DNA of 64,000 nucleotides from Bubalus kerabau (Eukaryota; Chordata; Mammalia; Artiodactyla; Bovidae), in contig NC_073624.1 of the NCBI RefSeq assembly GCF_029407905.1, positions 2,492,501-2,556,500 on the forward strand. Reading direction: 5' to 3'. Below the pieces are notes generated by a model. The model had not been told where the DNA came from. It ran no database searches and saw nothing but the letters and a program-made list of their open reading frames with translations. Shown one piece after another: positions 54,330 through 64,000 of this stretch. The first letter of the stretch is position 1; the number at the start of each line of letters is the position of its first letter. The translations under genes and the position numbers were made by a program.

Positions 54330-57300
54330 GATAAGCTCAGTCATGTCCGACTTTTTGCGACTCCATGAACCACAGCACACCAGGCCTCCTTTAGCAACAC
54401 CAACTCCTGGAGTTCACCCAAACCCATGTCCGTTGGGTCTGCAATGCCATCCAACCACCTCATCCTCTGTCATCCCCTTCTCCTCCTGCCCTCAATCTTT
54501 CCCAGCATCAGGGTATTTTCCAGTGAGTCAACTCTTCACATCAGGTGGCCAAAGTATTGTAGTTTCAGCTTCAACATCAGTCCCTCCATTGAACACTCAG
54601 GACTGATCTCCTTTAGGATGGACTGGTTGGATCCTCCTTGCAGTCCAAGGAACTCTCAAGAGTCTTCTCCAACACCACAGTTCAAAAGCATCAATTCTTC
54701 AGCGCTCAGCTTTCTTTATAGTCCAACTCTCACATCCATACATGAATACTGGAAAAACCATAGCCTTGACTAGACCGACCTTTGTTGGCAATGTCTCTGC
54801 TTTTTAATATGCTATCTAGGTTTGTCATAACTTTCCTTCCAAGGAGCAAGTGTCTTTTAATTTCATGGCTGCGATCAAAATCTGCAGTGATTTTTGGAGC
54901 CCAGAGAAATAAATTCAGCCACTGTTTCCACTGTTTCCCCATCTGTTTGCCATGAAGTGATGGGACCAGAGGCCATGATCTTAGTTTTCTGAATGTTGAG
55001 CTTTAAGCCAACTTTTTCACTCTCCTCTTTCACTTTCATCAAGACGCTCTTTAGTTCATCTTCACTTTCTGCCATAAGGGTGGTGTCATCTGCATATCTG
55101 AGGTTATTGATATTTCTCCCAGCAATCTTGATTCCAGCTTGTGCTTCCTCCAGCCTGGCATTTCTCATGATGTACTCTGCATATAAGTTAAATAAGGAGG
55201 GTGACAATATACAGCCTTGGCGTACTCCTTTTCCTATTTGGAACCAGTCTGTTGTTCCATGTCCAGTTCTAACTGTATACAGGTTTCTCAAGAGGAAGGT
55301 CAAGTGGTCTGGTATTCCCATCTTTTTCAGAATTTTCCATAGTTTATTGTGATCCACACAGTCAAAGGCTTTGGCATAGTCAATAAAGCAGAAATAGATG
55401 TTTTTCTGGAACTCTCTTGCTTTTTTGATGATCCAGCAGATGTTGGCAATTTGATCTCTGGTTCCTCTGCCTTTTCTAAAACCAGCTTGAACATCTGAAA
55501 GTTCATGGTTCACGTATTGCTGAAGCCTGGCTTGGAGAATTTTGAGCATTACTTTACTAGCGTGGGAGATGAGTGCAATTGTGTGGTAGTTTGAGCATTC
55601 TTTGGCATTGCCTTTCTTTGGGATTGGAATGAAAACTGACCTTTTCCAGTCCTGTGGCCACTGCTGAGTTTTCCAAATTTGCTGGCATATTGAGTGCAGC
55701 ACTTTCACAGCATCATCTTTGAGGATTTGAAATAGCTCCACTGGAATTCCATCACTTCCACTAGCTTTGTTCATAGTGATGCTTCCTAAGGCCCACTTGA
55801 CTTCACATTCCAGGATGTCTGGCTCTAGGTGAGTGATCACACCTTCGTGATTATCTGGGTCATGAAGATCTTTTTTGTATAGTTCTTCTATGTATTCTTG
55901 CCACTTCTTCTTAATATCTTCTGCTTCTATTAGGTCCATACCATTTCTGTCCTTTATTGAGCCCATCCTTGCATTAAATATTCCTTTGGTATCTCTAATT
56001 TTCTTGAAGAGATCTCTAGTCTTGCCCATCCTATTGTTTTCTTCTATTTTTTTTTTTTGCATTGATCAATGAGGAAGGCTTTCTTATCTCTCCTTGCTAT
56101 TCTTCGGAAATCTGCATTCAAAGGGGTATATCTTTCCTTTTCTCCTTTGCTTTTCACTTCTCTTCTTTTCATGACTATTTGTAAAGCCTCCTCAGACAGT
56201 CATTTTGCTTTTTGACATTTATTTTTCTTGGGGATGGTCTTGATCCCTGTCTCCTGTACAATGTCACGAACCTCCATCCATAGTTCATCAGACACTCTAT
56301 CAGATCTAGTCCCTTAAATCTATTTCTCACTTCCACTGTATAATCATTAGGGATTTGATTTAGGTCATACCTGAATGGTCTAATGGTTTTCCCCATTTTC
56401 TTCAATTTAAGTCTGAATTTGGCAATAAGGAGTTCATGATCTGAGCCACAGTCATCTCCTGGTCTTGTTTTTGCTGACTATATAGAGCTTCTCCATCTTT
56501 GGCTGCAAAGGATATAATCAGTCTGATTTCGGTGTTGGCCATCTGGTGATGTCCATGTGTAGAGTCTTCTCTTGTGTTGTTGGAAGAGGGTGTTTGCTGT
56601 GACCAGTGTGTTCTCTTGGCAGAACTCTATTAGCCTTTGCCCTGCTTCATTCTGTACTCCAAGACCAAATTTGCCTGTTACTCCAGGTGTTTCTTGACTT
56701 CCTACTTTTGCATTCCAGTTCCGTATAAGGAAAAGGACATCTTTTTAGGGTGTTAGTTCTAAAAGGTCTTGTAGGTCTTCATAGAACCATTCACCTTCAG
56801 CTTCTTCAGCGTTACTGGTTGGGGCATAGAGTTGGATTACTGTGATATTGAATGGTTTGCTTTGGAAACAAACAGAGATCATTCTGTTGTTTTTGAGATT
56901 GCATCCAAGTACTGCATTTCAGACTCTTTTGTTGACCATGATGGCTAGTCCATTTCTTCTAAGGGATTACTTCCCACAGTAGTAGATATGAGTTGGTCAT
57001 CTGAGTTAAATTCACCCATTCCAGTCCATCTTAGTTTACTGATTCCTAGAATGTTGACATTCACTCTTGCCATCTCCTGTTTGACCGCTTCCAATTTGCC
57101 TTGATTCATGGACCTAACATTCCAGGTTCCTATGCAATATTGCTCTTTACAACATCAGACCTTGCTTCTATCACCAGTCACATCCACAGCTGGGTATTGT
57201 TTTTGCTTTGGCTCCATCCCTTCATTCTTTCTAGAGTTATTTCTTCACTGATCTCCAGTAGCATAGTGGGCACCTACTGACCTGGGGAGTTCATCTTTCA

Positions 57301-57610
57301 ATGTCCTATCTTTTTGCCTTTTCATACTGTTCATGGGGTTCTCAAGGTAAGAATACTGAAGTGGTTTGCTGTTTCCTTCTCCAGTGGACCATATTCTGTC
57401 AGATCTCTCCACCATGACCAGTCTGTCTTGGGTGGCCCCACACGGCATGGCTTAGTTTCACTGAATTAGACAGGCTGTGCTCCGTGTGATCAGATTGGCC
57501 CCCTGTCTGCCCTCTGATGCCCTCTCTCAGCGGCTACCATCTTAGTGGGTTTCTCTTACCTTGGACATGGGGTATCTCTTCATGGCTGTTCCAGCTCTTC
57601 CACTCAGCTG
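54330..57610 (-). mobile_element. Near-full-length BovB (RTE-clade) LINE
   Basis: About 3.3 kb reads continuously as inverse BovB, close to the ~3.2 kb family length. The 3' end lies at ~54330 (AGCTCAGTCATGTCCGAC), the RT at 54875-56062, the APE-type endonuclease at ~56400-57130, and 5' sequence to ~57610 (GTGGCCCCACACGGCATGG). The endonuclease C-terminal SDH motif is at 56436-56444. Decay includes a T-run near 56046-56060, an extra T near 54893-54899 and a 5-bp loss near 54790. The ends carry no clear target duplication. Confidence 0.95.
54875..56062 (-). pseudogene. BovB reverse transcriptase core, 395 codons open
   Basis: Uninterrupted RT segment of the BovB polyprotein, which would prime and copy its own RNA at a nicked target site. 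Fingers motif IPIPKKG lies at residues 145-151, AGFRKGRGTRDQ at 193-204, motif A FIDYAKAFD at 227-235, motif B RQGCILSP at 281-288, and the catalytic YADD box at 323-326 (bases 55085-55096). The apparent Met start is internal: upstream frames encode the endonuclease but are frameshifted, and after residue ~390 an extra base shifts the frame. Five residues usually present after LLRNLY (residue 262) are missing through a 15-bp in-frame deletion. It is not expected to be active as a whole. Confidence 0.93.
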
Positions 57611-57640
57611 TTCTCAATTTGGACCCTATATCATTAACTG

Positions 57641-57890
57641 GTAAAAGTGAAGTGCTTTCTAAGTTCTCTCTGTCATTCTAGCAAATCACTGAACCTGAGA
57701 AAGGAGTCGGGGGAGCCCCCAGTTTGTAGTCGGCAGCCTAGAAACCCCACCTGTGGCCGGTCTCTGAAGTGGGGGTCGGTTTGTGGGCCTGAGCCCTTAA
57801 TCTGTGGGGTCTGCACACTTAGTGTCAGGATTGAACGGAATCAAAGGACAGCCAGCTGGTGCTGGCAGACTGAGAACTGATTCTTTGTCA
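57641..57890. mobile_element. Old interspersed repeat, family not assigned
   Basis: GTGAAGTGCTTTCTAAGTTC, CATTCTAGCAAATCACTG, GGGGTCGGTTTGTGGGCC, GTGTCAGGATTGAACGG, CCAGCTGGTGCTGGCAGAC. The first ~55 bp match a second copy at about 32180-32240 (GTGAAGTGTTTTTCTGAATTC; CTAGCAAATTATTG). Confidence 0.5.
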
Positions 57891-58637
57891 GAAAAATCAC
57901 ACACCAAGAATCATGCAAATAAAGAGCAGTAAGAGCAATGCAAATGATAATGATAAACAAAACCCACAATAATTCAGCCAAACGCACATAATGGTGATGC
58001 ATCCTGGCTGCTCACCCAGAAGGGCGAGGCACCCCGCTTCCTGGGCAGTCAGAACCCACTGACTGCGTCGACTGGGGGTGTCCTACATCAAGGTCAATGT
58101 TAGCACGCTGGGAGGCCAAACCTGAGAACCCTGAGCTCTGAAGGTCAGGTGGGGCCTTGGAGGAAGGTGGGGTGGGCAATGCCCCACTGCAGTCCCACAG
58201 AGGGTCTGCAGAGCGGCGGCCTGGCAGGCAGGCAGGCAGGCAGGCAGGCACAGCCCTCAAGCCAGCCCCCACGTGCCCTGGCCGTCTGGAGGAGGAGCCG
58301 GGCCCTATTCCTGGAAGTGGTCTGTGCAACAGAGGAAAGAACCATCTGTAGTCCCGCGTGTCTGTGAAGTGGGAGCCGGGACCCCAAGGAAGCGCCTCGC
58401 CTTTGTCCCAGGATTCTAGTCCCAGCTACGCTCCCAGGGGACTGTCATCCTCGCCAGCCCTGAGCCCACCCACCTGCCACCCCAGCAGCTCTTCCAGCTC
58501 CAACCTCCAAACCTCCCTCGGCCCCCAAGGAGGAAAGGAGAGAGGTTCTGAATCTGCCTTTTTATTTACACAATCCCACCTTTTCCTCTGCAAAGAGTCG
58601 CTGAAGGTTCTGGGCTCAAGAAAAGCCTGCAGGTGAT
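57891..58637. other. Unique GC-rich sequence, no gene seen
   Basis: Short Cys/Pro/Arg-rich frames arise from the GGCA repeat and GC-rich context. No supported gene. Confidence 0.5.
58223..58250. repeat. (GGCA)7 microsatellite
   Basis: Twenty-eight uninterrupted bases of GGCA. Confidence 0.96.
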
Positions 58638-58842
58638 AAAATGAAGTCGCTCACCCGTGTCTGACTCTTTGCTACCCCATGGACTGTAGCCCACCAGGCT
58701 CCTTCATCCTTGGAATTTTCCAGACAACAATACTGGAGTGGGTAGCCACTTCCTTCTCCAGGGGATCTTCCATACCCAGGGATCGAACCTGGGTCTCCTG
58801 CATTGTAGACAGATGCTTTACCATCTGAGCCACCAGGGAAGT
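58638..58842 (-). mobile_element. Bov-tA SINE
   Basis: Antisense: AATGAAGTCGCTCACCCG, GTAGCCCACCAGGCTCC, CCCAGGGATCGAACCTGGG, GAGCCACCAGGGAAGTCC. Confidence 0.94.
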
Positions 58843-59293
58843 CCAAGCCCTATTCAAGTGGAACTTCCCAGCCGCCCTTCGAACCACAGACGCTACTTTG
58901 TCAGTCATTCTACAGGCACCTCCCAGCCTGTCCTGTACTGGGAGGTGGGGGCGGGGGCAGGGCAGGACCGACACACCCATAGCAGCTGCCCTAGGGGAAC
59001 CCACTGCGGACACTGTGAGGCAGGCTGGTGCCTGGACGTAGAGGGTCCCGGCCAGTCTGGAGGGCCCAGGAGGGCACATGGGCCTTCCCTGCTGCCCCAG
59101 CCCCAGCCCCCGAGGAGCCTTCCGATAACGGGAAGCCGGGAACATGGGCCTCTCTCCTGGATTCTCCGGGGCCCCTGCACACACCTGCCTGGCCACCACA
59201 GACTCTCCGTGAGAATGCTTGTCTAGAGCAACAGCATTCTTTGGGCCGGTCTCAGTGAACAGGTGGCTTTAGTATTTACAAGAGCTCTGACCG
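58843..59293. other. Unique GC-rich sequence, no gene seen
   Basis: No recognised repeat or gene; opposing frames of 63-175 codons overlap and include SINE sequence. Confidence 0.5.
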
Positions 59294-59494
59294 TGTTTAG
59301 TCGCTGTCATGGTTGACTCTTGCAACCTCATGGACTGTAGCCCGCCAGGCTCCTCTGTCCATGGGATTCTCCGGTCAAGAATACTGGAGTGGGTTGCCAT
59401 TTCCTCCTCCAGGGGATCTTCTCCACCCTGGAATATAACCCAGGCCTCCTGCATTGCAGGCAGGTTCTTTACCATCTGAGCCACTCAGTAGGCT
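59294..59494 (-). mobile_element. Bov-tA SINE
   Basis: Antisense: TGTTTAGTCGCTGTCATGG, GTAGCCCGCCAGGCTCC, GGGATCTTCTCCACCC, TTACCATCTGAGCCACTC. Confidence 0.93.
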
Positions 59495-60794
59495 CAGGAA
59501 AGAGGTCTCCAAGGGGGTTGTGTTTTTTGTTGCTGTGAAGCCTCACTGATTGCTCAACTGTTTCTTTCTTCTCCCACTTGAAGAATTGTCATCATAATGC
59601 ACCACCCAGGAAAAATACACGCATATACGCATGTACACAGACACGCACACACATGTACACACACATACACCACAGGCATGTATTCACCACACACACTCAC
59701 ACTAAATGCGACCGCCTTCCCAATGACCAGTCATCAAAATTGCCCAACATGTAAAAAGCGCCTGCAATATGCAGAGAAAAAGTGGTATCTGGGATTCCTG
59801 GCTCTTTATGGATTCAGAGCCCAGTGGCCTGAGGCACTGACAAACCTCAGACTTAGCTTTCAGTTCAAAGTTTCATTTCCAAACAGATCTGGAGAAACGA
59901 AAGTGGCCCCAAATGGCTTATCCTTGCAGGAAACAGGAGAGACGATGCAAATGCAGAAAAACATACACTGAGAAGACACACACCATCACGCATGCTGGGA
60001 ATTAAATAAAAGACAAGTAGGAAGAAGAGAGCCAGGGAGTAAAAATATTTCACACACTCATATTCACGGGCCACGTCAAAGGAGGTCCTGGCGAGCAGAG
60101 GGAGAGTGGGTGGACAGCCAGCTCGCAATGACAGCTTCCAGGAACGGGGTCAGGACAGGAGGCTGTCACAGGGGACACAGATGGGAGAGCCGGGAAACGG
60201 GTTAGCCTGATCCACTTAAAGACACACTGAAGCCAGACATCTCAGTCCTTCACTCTAGGGGAAATCGTCCACCATTCATTAAAAGCACTACCCAAAAGCC
60301 TTGTATTCAGAAAAATTGCTGCTGTATTTTGGGAAAATAAGCTATGCTTGACCAGCCACTCTCAAACCTACAAAATGTTAAACACACACACACAACATGT
60401 CGCGTGGCTAAAATCCAGTACCACCCCCATGTCGTCCATCACCATGTGGGTGAAGCTGTCCAGGAGCTTCAACGAGATGCCAGTCCCAACTGTCACTTCC
60501 CGTCTGGTCACCGCCTCTGCAGAACGGCAGCTCCTAAATCACCGGGAACTCCCATTGGAAGAACAACGCCTCCCAGGCGCTCACAAGAGAAACCCCAAAA
60601 CACAGCCTCCTGTCGGGATCACCCCATAATGAGAATGCCATGTGCTTCACCGTCCCCTGGCCGAAGGACGGCTGGCTTGGAGAAGACATCCCACTGCTCT
60701 CCTGAGTGTCAGCAAGCCCATCACACCTTCTCCCCCAAAAGTGTCCTTTTGGGATGGATGGCAGTGCGAGCCTTTGTTGTGGTCCCAAAGCACT
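59495..60794. other. Unique sequence with CA-rich stretch
   Basis: 59620-59705 is an impure CA/TG-rich repeat (ACACGCACACACATGTACAC). 59740-60060 is an AT-richer, non-repetitive patch. No supported gene. Confidence 0.45.
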
Positions 60795-60986
60795 AGAGGG
60801 CTTCCCAGGTGGTTCTGCAATGCAGGAGACACAGGTTCGATCCCTTGATGGGGAAGATCCCCTGGAGAAGGGAATGGCCACCCACTCCAGTATTCTTGCC
60901 TGGAGAATCCCATGGACAGAGGAGCCTGGCGGGCTACAGCCCAGGGCTCACAGAGACTCGGACACGACTTGGCAACCAAACAACGA
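60795..60986 (+). mobile_element. Bov-tA SINE with 9-bp TSD
   Basis: GGGCTTCCCAGGTGGTTCTG, GGTTCGATCCCTTGATGGGG, CATTCTTGCC-type body, ACACGACTTGGCAACC. CAAAGCACT lies at 60786-60794 and 60987-60995. The head is shortened between GGTGG and TGCAATGCAGGAG. Confidence 0.95.
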
Positions 60987-60995
60987 CAAAGCACT

Positions 60996-61984
60996 TGAGA
61001 ATGTCAGCCCAAAGCAAGCGAGAGGAACACATTCACAGATCACTAACGATTGCATCAAACGAGTTCCACGATTGGGGTGTAGGGCCATCCAAGGCACAGC
61101 GGCTGCACAGGTGCGAATGTCGGTGAGCAGTTTGAGCCGGCGTCATGGAGGCAGGGAGGAGAATGTACTGCAGTCCATAGAGACAGCTATTTCTCGTAAA
61201 ACAACAAGGGAAACGAGCCGGAGCCAGAATAGGGACTTCTCATCATGTCTGACTCCATCCTGCAGGTGGCACGTGGCAGCCACAGGGGGAGACTGGACTG
61301 AGCCAGGGCTACTGAGATGCTGACCACCGGCCCTTCTGTCTGGTGGCACCAGAGGTGGGGGTCTGCATCAGGAGGCACCTGCCTGGAGCCGTCCCCTGTG
61401 GGCTGCACGTTGAGGCGGGGCATAGGGGGTCACACAGGAGGTGCTAGTCCAGGAGGGGGGAGTCCCTGTGCGCCCCACACCCCAGCTCTCTGTGGGAGCC
61501 AGTGGCTACGAGGCTTTGTTGAATGTGACATCTTACATGGTGAGTTCAGGCCAGCAGGTCTTGCCTGCCTCCTCCAGGAAGTCTTCCAGGTCCTGATGCA
61601 GACAGGGGCCAGAGCCAGGAGGGTCTGACCCGAAATGCACTGGGCCTTCCACCCAGGCTTTCTGGAACCATCTCCCTCTGACCCAGCTTCCCACCTCACC
61701 GACTTTCAGGAAGCCGTCTGGCAGACAGCTCCTGTGTGTGCGCGCAGAAGCAAGTGGCACTTCATGGTGAGTGAGCTGGTCTCCTGATGTGGTCTCTGTC
61801 ACGTTGCTTGTGTTATTATGTGCTTTTGACGGAAGGCGTCAGCCCCATAGACCTTATTGATGGCTCCTTGAATTTGCATTAAAAATATCCACAAGCTGGA
61901 AAATGTCATCTCTGTTGGCCCAAGCTTGCCAGTCCCTGCCACATTCTGACATCTCAAAGCAACAGAAAATGAGATTCGGAACCA
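60996..61984. other. Unique sequence, no gene seen
   Basis: Minor GC-rich frames on both strands; no family resemblance and no recognised repeat. Confidence 0.5.
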
Positions 61985-61990
61985 CTGGGC

Positions 61991-62374
61991 CCCAGATCCT
62001 GAGTGAACACCGAGGGGTCCCTAGGGAAGAAAGACACCCCACGCGAGGTTAAGTCACTCAGAGCCCTAGGACACAGGCCCCAGGCTGGGCCCCAGATCCT
62101 GAGTGAGCGCTGAGGGGTCCCCAGGGAGGAAAGACACCCCACGCGAGGTTAGGTCGCTCAGAGCCCTAGGACACGGGCCCCAGGCTGGGCCCCAGATCCC
62201 AAGTGAGCACTGAGGGGTCCCCAGGGAGGAAAGACACCCCACGCAAGGTTAAGTCACTCAGAGCCCTAGGACACAGGCCCCAGGCTGGGCCCCAGATCCT
62301 GAGTGAGTGCCAAGGGGTCCCCAGGGAGGAAAGACACCCCATGCGAGGTTAAGTCACTCAGAGCCCCAGGCTGG
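61991..62374. repeat. 100-bp tandem array, 3.8 copies
   Basis: Units start with CCCAGATCCY at 61991, 62091, 62191 and 62291, exactly 100 bp apart with no internal gaps. The fourth is shortened near its end (GAGCCCCAGGCTGG). Differences among copies are all transitions as far as I can align them. Minus-strand frames repeat a GVSF/GCLSSLGTP-type peptide and are not a gene. Confidence 0.96.
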
Positions 62375-62594
62375 AGCTGCACAAGCTCATAGAATATATA
62401 CGTCATTCCTGGGGCTGGTGAGGGCCCAGAGCTGAGGGACCTCGCACAGGAGCAGCCTAGGGCATCAGGAGTGCAGACGAATGCAGGCCGTGTGGGCTGC
62501 TGAGCAGCCTCTCCCTGGGACGGGTCCCCGTGACTCCTGAGAGCAGAATACAGCCCACTACAGACACCACGGAACAACAGAGGGATTCAACATT

Positions 62595-63058
62595 GGGAGA
62601 GGACTACTCCAAGGCAGTATATTGTCACCCTGCTTATTTACCTTCTATGCAGAGTACATCATGAGAAACGCTGGGCTGGATGAAGATCAAGCAGGAATCA
62701 AGATTTCTGGAAGAAATATCAACAACCTCAGATATCTGCATATCAAATGGCAGAAAGCGAAGAGGAACTAAAGAGCCTCTTGATGAGGGTGAAAGAGGAG
62801 AATGAAATAGCTGACTTAACACTCAACATTCGAAAAACTATCATGGCATCTGGTCCCATCACTTTGGGGCAAATAGAAAGTGGAAGAGGTGACAGATTTT
62901 CTTTTCTTGGGCTTTAAAATCACCACAGACAGTGACTGCAGCCAAAAAGCTATAAGATGCTTGCTCCTTGGAAGGAAAGCTATGACAAACCTAGACAGCG
63001 TGTTAAAAAGCAGAGACATCACTTCGCTGACAAAAGTCCAAATAGTCAAAGCTCATGG
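62595..63058 (+). mobile_element. BovB RT-domain fragment, catalytic box deleted
   Basis: GGAGAGGACTACTCCAAGGC, GAGTACATCATGAGAAACGC, GGCAGAAAGCGAAGAGGAAC, CTCCTTGGAAGGAAAGC, ATCACTTCGCTGAC. Between CCTCAGATAT and ATGGCAGAAAGC the segment coding ADDTTL is missing or replaced, so the YADD active site is lost. It lacks the 3' end, unlike most BovB pieces here. Confidence 0.92.
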
Positions 63059-63449
63059 GCCTTTGCAACCCAAACCGGGCTCAGGGGTCAAGGAATAATA
63101 ACCCTGGGGGCCAGGCAGCCTGCCCTTCAACCCTGCTGACCAGGCAGCCGGAAGGGCCACCAAGAGCCTCCCAGAGCCCTGGCCACCCACTCGCTTTGCT
63201 CACTTTGATGAGTGCAAACCACTCACCGCCAGCACCCCCTTTTTTCTGCATCCCTGTCCCCCTTTCCTGTGTCTCCTTCCCCTCTCTTGCACCTTCATCC
63301 CCCCGTACCGTGCATCCATCCTTCTCCTTTACAGATGCTTAGCCCCAAGATCTCGGACAAGCTCCCTCGTGACTTCCCTCTGGGCAGCACTGTGGTTAAA
63401 GGGTGAACATGGATACCAGGTGGACCAGTCAGGGCTCAGGGCTCCGCTA
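63059..63449. other. Unique C-rich sequence, no gene seen
   Basis: Pyrimidine-rich stretch (CCTTTCCTGTGTCTCCTTCC) around 63230-63330. No gene. Confidence 0.5.
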
Positions 63450-63620
63450 CTGACCATCTGAGCATCCTGGGGCAAAGCCATGAACCTCTAGGGGCCTCTG
63501 TTCTCTTGCCTGAAAAAGAGGAGGATGGTGTTGCTTATACTTACAGGTTTGTTGTGAGAATTACTAGGGTCGCAGATGAGAGTGCTCAGACCGGCACTGT
63601 GCAGCCTCTGCCCCACTGCA
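63450..63620 (+). mobile_element. MIR SINE
   Basis: GGGGCAAAGCCATGAACCTC, GGGGCCTCTGTTCTCTTGCC, TGAAAAAGAGGAGGATGG, GGTTTGTTGTGAGAATTAC follow the MIR core and 3' part. Confidence 0.8.
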
Positions 63621-64000
63621 CAGGGCCCCACTCCCCTGAAGGACATGGCTTGACCCTTTTCTTCTTGGAGTCACTGTTGACCAATCAGCCTCCCAGCGGA
63701 GTGGACAGCTGGGGCCCATCCTGCATGCTTCTCCCTCCTGTCACACCACTCCGCTGTCCCCTGGGGGACTCCCTCAGTTCTGAGCTCTTACGGTTCATGG
63801 GCTGCCCTCCTTGCCTGGTGCCAAGGTGCCAGGTGCCATGTGGCAGAGTGACTGCATGCTGGCCACCCAGCAGACATCCAGCCCCAGCCCTTGTGACTAG
63901 CTCAGCGTGGACGCCTCGTCCAGCAGTCAATCAGAAGCAAGGCTGGGGCCCCGGCTGGAGCTGTAGAGAAAGGGGTCCCCTGGGTCCTCAGATTGACAGA
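63621..64000. other. Unique sequence, no gene seen
   Basis: No recognised repeat, exon or RNA gene up to the window edge. Confidence 0.5.

Noticed and set aside
54993..55352. Plus-strand frame of 119 codons over the BovB RT
   Set aside because: Antisense shadow of the minus-strand reverse transcriptase.
61991..62374. Regularly spaced repeat as a CRISPR-like array
   Set aside because: The 100-bp units are contiguous with no spacers and lie in a mammalian context; this is a tandem repeat.

Overview
This window is nuclear DNA of a ruminant, almost certainly a bovid. BovB (RTE-clade) LINE copies, more than twenty Bov-tA / Bov-A SINEs and two tRNA-derived SINEs of the cetartiodactyl CHR type are mixed with old eutherian repeats (L1, MaLR LTRs, MIR, L2-like, MER20). 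The sequence does not let me choose between cattle, buffalo, sheep and goat. I found no host protein-coding gene, no structural RNA gene and no CRISPR array that I can defend. Almost every long open frame lies in a repeat, a minisatellite or GC-rich DNA, where stop codons are rare by chance. I read it as intergenic or deep intronic sequence.

Layout. 1-4 kb is GC-rich, with a 25-bp minisatellite and a GATA-type tract split by two retroposons. About 4.1-15.9 kb is AT-rich and built mostly from L1 fragments in both orientations, into which BovB 3' ends and Bov-tA SINEs have inserted, several with readable target-site duplications. 16-18.7 kb holds an old repeat with an inverted GATA-bearing hairpin and a pile-up of SINEs. 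18.7-34.4 kb is GC-rich unique DNA with a 219-bp perfectly alternating purine-pyrimidine tract, a 23-bp minisatellite of about 17.7 copies and MaLR LTRs. 34.4-36.4 kb is another L1 carrying a BovB insertion. 36.4-53.3 kb is GC-rich unique DNA with scattered LTRs and SINEs. 53.3-57.6 kb is a ruminant-repeat block that includes a near-full-length BovB on the minus strand with an intact reverse-transcriptase core. 57.6-64 kb is GC-rich with a 100-bp tandem array next to another BovB fragment.

Several short non-repetitive, motif-dense stretches stand out from the surrounding GC-rich DNA (near 19.1, 20.75, 23.5, 26.9, 33.1, 37.0, 40.9, 44.0, 45.0, 49.6 and 50.0 kb). They carry homeodomain, TCF/LEF, forkhead and CRE-type motifs and could be conserved regulatory elements. 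This is inference from composition and motifs; only a cross-species alignment can test it. I found no convincing new biological system. The most notable items are the Z-DNA-prone tract, the three tandem arrays, the well-preserved BovB, and the nested insertions that allow relative dating.
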